DNA from: Ketobacter sp964016105
GTDB taxonomy: Bacteria > Pseudomonadota > Gammaproteobacteria > Pseudomonadales > Ketobacteraceae
Assembly: GCA_964016105.1 (NCBI GenBank)
Contig: CAXHEX010000018.1
Coordinates: 1-64,000 of the forward strand
Length of the DNA stretch: 64,000 nucleotides
Reading direction: 5' to 3'
A program made the position numbers and the translations under genes. The notes beneath the pieces are model-generated. The model saw only the letters and a list, made by a program, of their open reading frames with translations. It had not been told where the DNA came from and did no database searches. Each line of letters opens with the position of its first letter. The stretch's first letter is position 1. Shown piece after piece: positions 35,854-43,793 of this stretch.

Positions 35854-36744
35854 TTAGATAAATATATCCGCGATATTCGCCGGTAGGTCTTCCAAAGCAG
35901 CCGGTGATGGTGGGCTGGTGGTCAGGTCCAGTACTTCAATTTCGCCTCCTGCCCGGCTGGCGCACACCAGATATTCCACGTTTTTGACGCTGATAGCGAT
36001 TCGTAAACCGTCATCTGCTTCTTGCTCAACGCCAAAGCTATTTGCGAATCCCCTCAGTGTAAAGCGTACCACGTGGTCCAAATCCAAGGCGTCGAATGCC
36101 TGCGGGTAATCTTGCGCTTCCACCACACTACAGAATCCGGGGGAGCCTGTGACGTTCATCACCGGTTGATTGTATTCGTTAAGGAAAATGCCATCGAAAT
36201 CACCACTGCCTGGCGTTCCGGGAGGACTGACATTGAATACGGGAAAGCCAGGTTCTGAACCGTCGTTATCACGGATCTCACCGATGGGGCCTAGTGCCAA
36301 AACGTCAATACCTTTGCCACCATCGAAGAAGTCATTGCCATCGCCTGGTGCCCACATGAATAGATCATGGCCGAACTGGCCATAGGCGCGATCGGTGCGC
36401 GGAAATGAATTGAAGTCTTCCGTACCGCCAATCATGATATCGTTACCCCAGCTACCAAAGAGATTGTCTGCTCCCAGGCCACCGATGAGCACATCATTAA
36501 TATAGGTACCCTTCAAATTATCAAAAAATTGCAGGCTTTGGTCGCCACCACCATTGCTGCCTCGGTTTGCCGAGAACAGCTGTTGAATGATGGGGTCTGC
36601 ACTTTCTGCACTGTTGAGGTCATTGCCAACAATGACATTCGGAAGTTTAGGACTAAAGTAGTCATAGTGATTCCAGGCTTGGGCAACGTTTGTCATGCTT
36701 GAGCACAGTAGAGCGGAAGTTAGTAAAGATAGTTTCAGTTTCAT
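35854..36744 (-). CDS. Sec-exported protein with RTX-like glycine/aspartate repeats
   Basis: A cleavable signal peptide (ending NVAQA) precedes residues 75-150 rich in nonapeptide-like repeats: NDVLIGGLGADNLFGSWGND, then MIGG, and GDGNDFFDGGKGIDVL. These resemble calcium-binding RTX repeats. RTX proteins usually leave by type I secretion without an N-terminal signal, so Sec export with RTX-like repeats is uncommon. Residues 150-296 are an acidic, Pro/Gly-rich domain with two Cys (FCSVVE, YLVCAS) and a conspicuous lack of Lys. AAGGAATA precedes the ATG. Function unknown. Confidence 0.65.
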   Translation of the reverse strand: MKLKLSLLTSALLCSSMTNVAQAWNHYDYFSPKLPNVIVGNDLNSAESADPIIQQLFSANRGSNGGGDQSLQFFDNLKGTYINDVLIGGLGADNLFGSWGNDIMIGGTEDFNSFPRTDRAYGQFGHDLFMWAPGDGNDFFDGGKGIDVLALGPIGEIRDNDGSEPGFPVFNVSPPGTPGSGDFDGIFLNEYNQPVMNVTGSPGFCSVVEAQDYPQAFDALDLDHVVRFTLRGFANSFGVEQEADDGLRIAISVKNVEYLVCASRAGGEIEVLDLTTSPPSPAALEDLPANIADIFI

Positions 36745-36918
36745 AGTTTATTCCTTTTAAGCAAATGAAAGATAAGTAAGTGGTCTGAATGCTTCGAAAA
36801 TAGGGTGTTAATGGGAAGCTTCGTAAGGAGTTACGTTGAAACCGGGAGTTGAGTTGCAGTCAATAGGAAAAAAGTTTGAAAGCTACCAGTGGTTTTACCG
36901 AGTTTGGTTCTGGTAAGG

Positions 36919-36956
36919 AGACCCTACTGACATAACGTTGTCAGTAGGGTCTTTTT
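36919..36956 (+). terminator. Strong rho-independent terminator with no annotated gene upstream
   Basis: AGACCCTACTGACA and TGTCAGTAGGGTCT form a perfect 14-bp stem around TAACGT, followed by TTTTT on the plus strand. The nearest plus-strand gene upstream ends at 35738. It therefore ends an unannotated transcript, perhaps a small RNA arising in 36745-36918. Confidence 0.85.
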
Positions 36957-37011
36957 ACACTGGCGTTGCTTTTTAGTCTTACTTATCAATGTGTACATTA
37001 AGGAGAATTCG

Positions 37012-37398
37012 ATGATTGGCTATGTGACCTTAGGCACCAATAATTTACCTCGCGCTGTTGATTTTTATGATGCGTTATTTGGGTCTATAGATGTTGGTCG
37101 TTTTATGGAACAAGAAAATTACTTCGTCGCCTGGGCGCCCGCGCCCGATGCCCCATCTGTGGCGGTCACTCTTCCATTCAATAAGGAATCGGCCACGGTG
37201 GGCAACGGAGTCATGGTGGCGTTATTTATGGAATCGCCAGATAAAGTAGATGCCTTTTATGCCAAAGCGTTGGAACTCGGAGCCACTGACGAGGGTAAGC
37301 CCGGTTTTCGACCAGAAGATAATACCAAAGGCTTTTACGCTGCTTATTTTCGCGATTTGGATGGTAATAAGCTGAACGCTTTTTGTATGGTTGAATAG
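37012..37398 (+). CDS. VOC-family (glyoxalase-like) protein
   Basis: About 128 residues, one VOC fold: MIGYVTLGTNNLPRAVDFYD at the start and FYAAYFRDLDGNKLNAFCM at the end. AAGGAG lies 7 bases before the ATG at 37012, deciding it against an ATG seven codons upstream. Substrate unknown. Confidence 0.8.
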   Translation: MIGYVTLGTNNLPRAVDFYDALFGSIDVGRFMEQENYFVAWAPAPDAPSVAVTLPFNKESATVGNGVMVALFMESPDKVDAFYAKALELGATDEGKPGFRPEDNTKGFYAAYFRDLDGNKLNAFCMVE

Positions 37399-37443
37399 GA
37401 TTGCGCGGGATTCCCGATGGTTGCCCGCTTTCTGAGGTGCAAA

Positions 37444-37534
37444 TGCGCCATAATTGCGCCAAAAAGCCTGTCGGCGGTGGCGCAATTTTCTTTTTTGCGC
37501 CATAATTGCGCCATATGTCTCTATAAATGCGCCA
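37444..37534. promoter_or_regulatory. Iterated TGCGCCA boxes upstream of the Fic-like gene
   Basis: Five direct copies of TGCGCCA (37444, 37455, 37496, 37507, 37528) plus one inverted copy (37478-37484). Two pairs form the 18-mer TGCGCCATAATTGCGCCA exactly. Starts are spaced 11 or 21 bases apart within clusters, i.e. on the same face of the helix. The last box overlaps the gene's start codon, so bound protein would block transcription or translation. The winged-helix domain of the encoded Fic-like protein is the natural candidate for binding. Confidence 0.75.
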
Positions 37535-38912
37535 AATCACTATGCCACCCACTATTGAGCTATTGAATAGCATTAATGCCGCCACCAATGGGGTGTCGAT
37601 GGCAGAGCTTATGGCTATGCACCCTGACATGGCTAGGCGTTCAGCCCAGAGGCTGGTTGCCAAATGGGTGGAGGAGGGGCAAGTAATCGCGCGAGGGGAT
37701 GGTAGAGGTCGACGTTATTATGGTGCTTCAGACTCCCAAAAAGCCGGTGTTCGAGAAAGTGAAGTTGACGCCTTTACAGGGTTTATTCCTGTGTCTGCAG
37801 ATAGTCAGGATATATTAAGCTACATCAATAGGCCTATTGAAGCTCGTACACCTGTAGGTTACCAACTGGATTTTTTGGATTCCTATCAGCCAAATAAGAC
37901 ATGGTATTTGTCAGAACCGCTTCGACGGCAGTTGCATAAAATTGGAAAGACTTCCCATGGCCAGCAACCTGCTGGCACTTACTCTCGAGCTATTTTAAAT
38001 AGACTTTTGATTGATCTGTCATGGGCATCAAGTCAATTGGAAGGTAATACCTATTCTCGTCTGGATACTCGCGAACTTATTGAGCATGGTCGATCGGCTG
38101 ATGGTAAAGCCGCCTTTGAAACGCAAATGATATTGAACCATAAATCCGCCATAGAGCTGTTAGTTGAAAACGTTAATGCTGCTGAATTTAATTATTACAC
38201 ATTGATGAATATACACAGTGCTTTATCCGAAAACTTGCTGCCAAACCCGGCAGACGAGGGCAGGATTCGCCAGCACGCTGTTGATATTAGTAAAAGTGTC
38301 TACCGGCCCTTATCGGTACCCACGCAAATCGAAGAGACCTTGAGGCTCATGTTGGATAGGGCAAACCAAATTAATGATGCCTTTGAGCAGTCTTTTTTTG
38401 TGATGGTGCATCTACCTTATTTGCAGCCATTTGCTGATATGAATAAACGAACCTCCCGTTTGGCTGCAAATCTACCCCTGTTCCGCGCCAACCTATGCCC
38501 GTTGACGTTTCTCGATGTACCCGAGCAAGCCTATAGTCGAGCCACGCTCGGTATATATGAAATGGCTCGAGTTGAATTATTACGGGATCTTTATGTTTGG
38601 GCTTATGAGCGTTCTACTCAAGAGTATTTAGCTATTAAGCAGGATTTAGCAGAGCCAGATCCGTTGCGTCTAAAGTGGCGAGACTTTATAAAGCAAACGA
38701 TTCGCTTGGTTGTGACTAGCCCTAAACAAGAACCTTATTCAATTATACAGGCAGCTGTTAAAGCGAAAATTTCGGATTCCGAGCAAAAGGATCTTCAGGC
38801 GTTAATTGTCGAAGAGCTCAGACGATTGCATGAAGGGGTGTTAGCTCGCTACGGTTTGCGTCCATCAGAATTTTCAGCATGGAAGGCCGAGCATAATTCC
38901 AGTAAAGGTTAA
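37527..38912 (+). CDS. Fic/Doc-like protein with N-terminal winged helix and degenerate active site
   Basis: Residues 1-70 carry a winged-helix DNA-binding-like domain (SMAELMAMHPDMARRSAQRL, then a basic GRGRRYY wing). The Fic domain occupies about 150-370. The inhibitory motif SXXXEG is present (SSQLEGN, Glu172). The active-site loop reads LQPFADMNKRTSR (300-312), so the catalytic His is Gln300, while the NKR part resembles Doc. Without His it should not AMPylate or phosphorylate. With the iterated operator upstream it looks more like an autoregulator than a toxin. The start ATG at 37527 has no ribosome site; 37542 is an alternative. Confidence 0.8.
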   Translation: MRQITMPPTIELLNSINAATNGVSMAELMAMHPDMARRSAQRLVAKWVEEGQVIARGDGRGRRYYGASDSQKAGVRESEVDAFTGFIPVSADSQDILSYINRPIEARTPVGYQLDFLDSYQPNKTWYLSEPLRRQLHKIGKTSHGQQPAGTYSRAILNRLLIDLSWASSQLEGNTYSRLDTRELIEHGRSADGKAAFETQMILNHKSAIELLVENVNAAEFNYYTLMNIHSALSENLLPNPADEGRIRQHAVDISKSVYRPLSVPTQIEETLRLMLDRANQINDAFEQSFFVMVHLPYLQPFADMNKRTSRLAANLPLFRANLCPLTFLDVPEQAYSRATLGIYEMARVELLRDLYVWAYERSTQEYLAIKQDLAEPDPLRLKWRDFIKQTIRLVVTSPKQEPYSIIQAAVKAKISDSEQKDLQALIVEELRRLHEGVLARYGLRPSEFSAWKAEHNSSKG

Positions 38913-38978
38913 GTAGGTTTTAATGGCGTAGGTTAACCAGCTATATGATGATGTGATCTCTACACTGGGTTTTATTTC

Positions 38979-39025
38979 AAAAATAAAAGCCCCTGCGTTC
39001 CCTGCAGGGGCTTCGTTGTTGGTGG
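38979..39025. repeat. 47-bp direct repeat of the ssrA 3' end and terminator (left copy)
   Basis: Identical for 47 bases to 44097-44143. On the minus strand it reads CCACCAACAACGAAG followed by the hairpin CCCCTGC...GCAGGGG and a T-rich tail, which is the 3' end of tmRNA plus its terminator. It lies 5.1 kb from the real ssrA 3' end. Beyond it, up to 39232, no gene was recognised; TCCCTCAAT occurs twice in direct orientation (39048, 39071). This is the far attachment-like end of the interval. Confidence 0.85.
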
Positions 39026-39232
39026 TGGGACGGGACGCCGGTTTGGTTCCCTCAATAGGAATTGAATTAGTCCCTCAATTGCTCTAGTAAGCTAATGCAG
39101 GTTTATGCTTACGCAGAAGCTTCGGTACCCTGTTTGTCAGTAGCTAGCAGAAACTCGGATGACAATTATTGCCCTCCTTTTTCTGCTCATGAAAAGTAAC
39201 TAGGTGTTCTCAGACTTCGTTGCGTATTGTCC

Positions 39233-39634
39233 TTATCGTTTCGCTAAGTCATCGTTAATTTCAACGATTCTACGATCATAGAAAAAATGCGCGTTAGACT
39301 TGAAACTGCTCGGTAATTGGTCGTTATTGCATTTCCTAAACATGAGTTGCGACACTAGTTTCCATCCCATAGCATTCGTGTTGTAAAGCACGTCTCCACA
39401 GTGTTTACAGAAAATACGTTTCATCCTCTTAGTAGGGTGTTGGAATTCAACAGCATTACTTTGCCCATTGATGAAATCGAGCTGATGTTCTTCCCAAGCG
39501 AGTACTGAATGGTAGGGGACTTGTAAAAGCTCTCGGCAATCTTCACAGTGGCAGTAGGCGTGAACCTTGGGGTCTCCAATCATCCCAACTTCCACTGCTT
39601 TACAGTCGCAATGGATATTATAGGTGTCCGACAT
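39233..39634 (-). CDS. GFA-family zinc-binding protein
   Basis: A 133-residue member of the glutathione-dependent formaldehyde-activating (GFA/CENP-V) family. Zinc ligands: HCDCKAVEV, YCHCEDCRELL and FCKHCGDVLYNT. The end has HFFYDRRIVEINDDL. Members act on aldehyde or thiol adducts or have unknown roles. It is the last minus-strand gene before the left repeat. Confidence 0.8.
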   Translation of the reverse strand: MSDTYNIHCDCKAVEVGMIGDPKVHAYCHCEDCRELLQVPYHSVLAWEEHQLDFINGQSNAVEFQHPTKRMKRIFCKHCGDVLYNTNAMGWKLVSQLMFRKCNNDQLPSSFKSNAHFFYDRRIVEINDDLAKR

Positions 39635-39674
39635 AAATAATTCTCCCGTATATACTGTTAATATGCTTAGCTGA

Positions 39675-40811
39675 TTAGTGATGTTTATCCAAGAATGCTT
39701 CTACGTTAACTGAAAGAATACGTTTGAAAGTCAGATAAACATATACGAGCATACCGACCGTCATCCCAATAAGTGAATGTTCGATCTTGGGGAGGAAAGA
39801 GCTGGCAACTGTAATACTGACACACACAATTGTGTTCGTAACGATAGCCGAACGCCAAGGTGGAAAGGCATACCAGTAAGGGATTTGCTTCCCAAGATAG
39901 AATAAGCTCAGACCTGTAACCGCCAGTAGCCCGAAGGTTGGCCGATCCAGGTCACCCAAAATGGCATGGCGAATCATATTCGCCAAAACCAACAAGCCCA
40001 TACAGATCAGTAGGTGAGTAAATATCAATACGTTGCCCGTAGTTAAACGTATAGCGCGTTCAAGGATTGGGAAGCTGTCAAAGTAGATCCACCAGATAGC
40101 TCCAATCAATAAGAAACCAGTCGCAGCGCAAACGATGTCCATGGTATTCCATCGTTCATGATCGAGCGATCCAACCATGGCGATAACCGACTCTCCTAAA
40201 ATGATGATGGCAAGCAGCCCAATCCGTTCCACAAGGTGGGCTCTATCAATTGGACGTGAAATCAGTTTTTTACGCAAAGCTATTTGCCATCCTGCATCAA
40301 TCACGATTCCAAGATAAAAAACAATGAACTTGAAAGAGCTGTCGATGAATGTGGCACTGATACTCATCAAAGCTCCGAAGCCAATTGCTATGCTAACATC
40401 TTTGGCAAATACAACGTCACCTTCTGAACTTCGATGAATATTCCAATAAAGGTAAGCCAATATCAAACGCACGACGCCATAAAGCAATGCGAAGTAAACG
40501 AAACCCTGACCAAGGCTATCTTCAACAAATGTTGACCAAACCACCATCAGACTCATAATAATTAAGCTAACAATCCGATGTTCCCGGTTGTCTTTGTCAA
40601 AACGGTTGGCATAAAGTGTGTGGGACATCCATATCCACCAAACAGGGATGAACACCAAAGGAAACCGGAGTAATTGCTCAAGACCAATATGCCCATTGTG
40701 CGTATGGGCTAGGTCATGTGTAACGACACCAATGACCGCTACAAAGACCAGATCAAAAAATAGCTCTAGCCACGTAGCATGCCGGCCTTCTGCCTTATAT
40801 AGAGTGTTCAT
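39675..40811 (-). CDS. Low-temperature-requirement A-like membrane protein (LtrA family)
   Basis: About 378 residues and ten or more hydrophobic helices. The N-terminal WLELFFDLVFVAVIG and IIILGESVIAMVGS are typical of LtrA. The role is unknown, although a link to stress tolerance has been suggested for the family. The ATG at 40811 follows AGGCAAGTG. An ATG 13 codons earlier would overlap the preceding gene. Confidence 0.8.
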   Translation of the reverse strand: MNTLYKAEGRHATWLELFFDLVFVAVIGVVTHDLAHTHNGHIGLEQLLRFPLVFIPVWWIWMSHTLYANRFDKDNREHRIVSLIIMSLMVVWSTFVEDSLGQGFVYFALLYGVVRLILAYLYWNIHRSSEGDVVFAKDVSIAIGFGALMSISATFIDSSFKFIVFYLGIVIDAGWQIALRKKLISRPIDRAHLVERIGLLAIIILGESVIAMVGSLDHERWNTMDIVCAATGFLLIGAIWWIYFDSFPILERAIRLTTGNVLIFTHLLICMGLLVLANMIRHAILGDLDRPTFGLLAVTGLSLFYLGKQIPYWYAFPPWRSAIVTNTIVCVSITVASSFLPKIEHSLIGMTVGMLVYVYLTFKRILSVNVEAFLDKHH

Positions 40812-40825
40812 CACTTGCCTAATCC

Positions 40826-41383
40826 TTAACGTTGAGATGGATGTGTCCATGCATACTTTTGAAAGGCCGCATCCGGCTCGGTATGGGCCAGTGCATTAGT
40901 GAAGTTCGAAATAAGTTTTGAGGCGAGTCCAGTCAATACTTCTAAAGCCTGACGTTTGGTGTACCCTGCATTGAGGAAGGTTTGAAGCTTGTCGTCGCCT
41001 ATGTGGCCACGGTTATCAAGCAGTGCCTTGGTAAAATCATGCAGTACTTGCAGCTTCGCATCAGGGATGGCAGTGCCTTCACGCAATGCTTCAATCACTT
41101 CATCTGGCATTTTTGCGGCATACATCATCCAGGTATGTCCAGGCACGCAGTAGTGGCAGTTGTTTTCAAAGTTGGCTGTCATAAAGACCACTTGCTGCTC
41201 AATCGGCGACAAGGTGGTTTGCTTCATAAACAGGTTGAACACCGTGTTATAGGCTTCATAGGTGGCGGGGGCTTCCGCAAATATTTTATGTAGGTTAGGC
41301 ACCATGCCGAAGCCTTTTAAAGAGGCTTCCATTAATGGTTTGGATTCCTCCGGTGCATTATCAACATCATAATAGGTAAACAT
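40826..41383 (-). CDS. Carboxymuconolactone decarboxylase / AhpD-like protein
   Basis: A 185-residue helical protein with the redox pair NCHYCVPGH, as in alkylhydroperoxidase D. This suggests thiol-peroxidase or adduct-reducing chemistry. The ATG at 41383 follows AGAGGAAT. It belongs to a tightly packed minus-strand run: MdaB-like, cupin, AhpD-like, LtrA, GFA. Confidence 0.8.
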   Translation of the reverse strand: MFTYYDVDNAPEESKPLMEASLKGFGMVPNLHKIFAEAPATYEAYNTVFNLFMKQTTLSPIEQQVVFMTANFENNCHYCVPGHTWMMYAAKMPDEVIEALREGTAIPDAKLQVLHDFTKALLDNRGHIGDDKLQTFLNAGYTKRQALEVLTGLASKLISNFTNALAHTEPDAAFQKYAWTHPSQR

Positions 41384-41409
41384 AAATATTCCTCTCAGAG
41401 ACAACGTAA

Positions 41410-41787
41410 CTATTTTTTCTCAACAATAATGGCGACGACTTCTGTTTCACCTGTATTGCTTACTTGATGCGCCCATGCTTCATGCCACATCACATGGCCA
41501 TCAGGAACATTAGCAACAAAGGATTTTCCATTTGTATCGGTAATGGTTAGCTGGCCGCCTTTTTGAAAGTAGACCGTTTCGTTATGGTGCCGGTGAGCGC
41601 GATCAGCCTCTCCAGGCTTAAGCACCATTTTAAGAACCAGTACGTGCTCATTTTCCATAACAAGGTTGTAGTGCTCTGGCGAAGCAATATGCCCTAAAGA
41701 AAATTCCTCAGCACTTGAAATTGATGCGATAATAGCTAGCACCAATCCTAAAATGGCCTTCTTAAGCAGCAGATTCATAAATTTCAC
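41410..41787 (-). CDS. Exported cupin-domain protein
   Basis: Residues 1-26 are a signal peptide (AILGLVLAIIASISSAEE). The rest is a small cupin barrel with metal-ligand-like HRHHNE (about residues 68-73) and MWHEAWAHQV. A periplasmic metal-binding or oxidoreductase function is possible. It lies 26 bases before the AhpD-like gene in the same run. Confidence 0.75.
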   Translation of the reverse strand: MKFMNLLLKKAILGLVLAIIASISSAEEFSLGHIASPEHYNLVMENEHVLVLKMVLKPGEADRAHRHHNETVYFQKGGQLTITDTNGKSFVANVPDGHVMWHEAWAHQVSNTGETEVVAIIVEKK

Positions 41788-41798
41788 TCCTGACTGGA

Positions 41799-42383
41799 TT
41801 AAAAATTCTCTTCAATGTGAGCAGAGAATCGTTTGAAGTCATTTTCAGCTTCTGCGTTTTTCATTACATCGAAACTGGCGAAGGTTGGTAACGCCTCCAT
41901 ACCAAAGAAGCGGAAGTTCACATGCATTGGGAAAAATAAGTCATCCACGCTTTTGCCTTGAAACAGGTATTCACTTTCATCATCAAACGCTTCTTTTGGG
42001 GCATTGAATGTCAAAGACAGCATGTATGTTTTTCCAGTGAGCGCACCGCCTGCGCCGTAGTTCTCCTTGGGCGCGTCTTCATGGCGACCATCACCATTGC
42101 ACAATTGCCCCCCCATGCCTGCGGTATAGACTTCATCCATATATTTCTTAAACGTCCAAGGTACCCCCATCCAATTCACAGGCGTTTGAAGAATGATGGT
42201 GTCCGCCCACTGATGGTTTTCTAACTCAGTTTCTACATTCCATTCTTCATCGATATTAACGATCCGTGTTTGGTGACCTTTGGCCTGTAGTAGTTCAACT
42301 GCCATTTGAACCAAAGCGCCGTTTAGACGACCCTCTGAAAATGGATATTTGTGATGTGCGTTAATAATCAAGATATTGCTCAT
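41799..42383 (-). CDS. NAD(P)H-dependent flavodoxin-fold reductase (MdaB-like)
   Basis: The start ILIINAHHKYPFSEGRLN is the phosphate-binding loop of the flavodoxin-like quinone-reductase family; LQTPVNWMGVPWTFKKYMDEV and GALTGKTYMLSLTFNAP complete the pattern. It probably reduces quinones by two electrons. The start at 42383 follows GAGGAAA. It is divergent from the HxlR regulator gene, a classic arrangement for quinone/electrophile response. Confidence 0.85.
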   Translation of the reverse strand: MSNILIINAHHKYPFSEGRLNGALVQMAVELLQAKGHQTRIVNIDEEWNVETELENHQWADTIILQTPVNWMGVPWTFKKYMDEVYTAGMGGQLCNGDGRHEDAPKENYGAGGALTGKTYMLSLTFNAPKEAFDDESEYLFQGKSVDDLFFPMHVNFRFFGMEALPTFASFDVMKNAEAENDFKRFSAHIEENF

Positions 42384-42484
42384 GTCTTGTTTCCTCGCTT
42401 TGAACAAACTTTTTAAAAAAGAAAAGTGGTTAATTAATTTCTATAGGTATATTGTTGTAACCAGTGATGGATAATCAATTAGTA

Positions 42485-42495
42485 TACTTTTAGTA
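42485..42495. promoter_or_regulatory. Candidate HxlR operator (TACT-N3-AGTA)
   Basis: TACT TTT AGTA in the gap between the divergent mdaB-like and HxlR genes. HxlR/YodB-type regulators often use TACT...AGTA half sites. The match is short and the gap is A+T-rich. Confidence 0.3.
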
Positions 42496-42520
42496 ACCTG
42501 CCTAAAATGAGCGTAGATGC

Positions 42521-42877
42521 ATGAAAAGCCGCGTTGAAACAGATAGTTACGGTCGGAAAAAAGTTTATGATGCTTGTATGGAGCCATGTGCGATTGAGAA
42601 GGGCATGCGCATCATCGGCGGGAAATGGACCGGCTCGATCATTTATCACCTCAAAGATGGGCCTGTACGGTTTAATGATCTGACCAGAATGTTAGGGGGG
42701 GCGAGCAAGAAAATGATTGACCAGCGCCTTAAAGAGCTTGAAGGGCGTGGCATGGTGATACGGACTGTAATTAGCGACCGTCCCGTAGCGGTGACTTATG
42801 AGCTGACTGAGTTCGGGCGTTCTGCTCTGGATATTCTTGATCAGTTAAGGGTATGGTCTGAATCGAATGAGCTGTGA
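42521..42877 (+). CDS. HxlR-family transcriptional regulator
   Basis: A 118-residue winged-helix regulator: IIGGKWTGSIIYHLKDGPVR, RFNDLTRML, SKKMIDQRLKELEGRGMV and YELTEFGRSALDIL. Two Cys near the N terminus (DACMEPCAIEKG) could sense electrophiles or quinones, as in YodB/HypR. It probably controls the divergent MdaB-like gene and the run behind it. Confidence 0.85.
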   Translation: MKSRVETDSYGRKKVYDACMEPCAIEKGMRIIGGKWTGSIIYHLKDGPVRFNDLTRMLGGASKKMIDQRLKELEGRGMVIRTVISDRPVAVTYELTEFGRSALDILDQLRVWSESNEL

Positions 42878-42897
42878 GTTACAGGAAAGCCTCGGTG

Positions 42898-43112
42898 CTA
42901 ATGAGCGCGGAACCATTCTGCAACGTGAAAGAGTGTCCGGTTGGGATTGATCAGTACAATTTCGGCTGTGCTTTGAACCCCATCAGTCTTAAGCACGCGC
43001 TGAGGTGGTTTTATCAGAGACTTAGCAGGAATACCTAAACTTTCATGCAGTTTCCAGATCATTTTTGTTAAAACGAGCGTTTCTGGTTGAGAATCTCATG
43101 GACTCGATTCAA
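42898..43112 (-). pseudogene. Remnant of a HigA-like antitoxin
   Basis: On the minus strand LNRVHEILNQKRSF runs into a stop and, in the frame reached by adding one base in a T-run, continues as LTKMIWKLHESLGIPAKSLI and on to a stop at 42898. Together these match the C-terminal half of the helix-turn-helix antitoxin HigA (EVLN-KR, IRKLHE-LGIPA). The N-terminal half and any toxin are missing. It sits in the interval between the two ssrA-end repeats, as expected for decayed mobile DNA. Confidence 0.6.
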
Positions 43113-43188
43113 ACATAATGAAGAAACGATTTGATTGAATGTTGAGCACATAGGACGCAAAGGGAGCCGCTTTGCGTCGTCGGCTTAT

Positions 43189-43638
43189 TTATTCTGAGGG
43201 GAAACTGTGACATTCGTGAATAGATTCTTCAGTAACGCATTTTCCCATACCCACTGGAATATCTTCTTCGAATGTACCATAGAACCCGGATCCTCCATGG
43301 AAAAGATATCCTTTGCCGTTAAGATGTCCATTTTTAAATTCGCCATGGGAGAGAGTGTCTTCAACCATGTGAATAGCTGTGCCCATGCCTTCCAGAGCCC
43401 CTTTTTTCCATACACCAGTGTAGAGCATTCGATTATTTAGATACCAAGTTCCTTGCCCGTGTGGTTTGCCATTTTTAACTTCTCCAATGTATATCCCCAT
43501 GTGAGTTTGATGAATAACTGAGCCATTGATTGAGGGGTCAAGCTGGGTATTGAGTAACTGTGGTGTTGAAGTAGGCGGGGCATTAGCACAGCTATAGATA
43601 AGAGTCAGGCATAGAAAAAAAGGAATAAAGCTTTTCAT
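43189..43638 (-). CDS. Exported MORN-repeat protein
   Basis: An N-terminal signal (FIPFFLCLTLIYSCANA) with a Cys that could be a weak lipobox. MORN-type repeats follow: YIGEVKNGKPHGQGTW, YTGVWKKGALEGMGTA, HGEFKNGHLNGKGYLF and YGTFEEDIPVGMGKC. MORN repeats usually mediate binding to membranes or proteins. The ATG at 43638 follows AAAGG. The frame is open upstream but without a ribosome site. Function unknown. Confidence 0.7.
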   Translation of the reverse strand: MKSFIPFFLCLTLIYSCANAPPTSTPQLLNTQLDPSINGSVIHQTHMGIYIGEVKNGKPHGQGTWYLNNRMLYTGVWKKGALEGMGTAIHMVEDTLSHGEFKNGHLNGKGYLFHGGSGFYGTFEEDIPVGMGKCVTEESIHECHSFPSE

Positions 43639-43793
43639 ATTATTTACCTTTGAGAGCGGAAGAGTTAGATGCGCTGTAAATTTAGCTCTACTCAGAACGC
43701 AGTTATAAACCGGTAGCCATTTGCAATTGGGTCTGAAAATATCACCACTGCGCGCAAGACTGTTTGGACAATAAAATTCAAGCTTATGGCTTC

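Noticed and set aside
37527..38912. Fic toxin of a toxin-antitoxin pair
   Set aside because: The catalytic His is Gln, and there is no small partner gene on either side.
38979..39025. The left repeat simply as the terminator of the Fic-like gene
   Set aside because: The T-run lies on the minus-strand side and the identity to the ssrA end extends past the hairpin into the CCA region.
39048..39079. Direct repeat TCCCTCAAT twice as integrase arm sites
   Set aside because: Only two copies, 9 bases long, and no integrase is present; too weak to call.
39026..39232. A tRNA or second tmRNA-like gene next to the left repeat, because the minus strand reads GTCCCACCACCA
   Set aside because: No cloverleaf, T-loop or anticodon arm could be drawn upstream of the CCA-like end.
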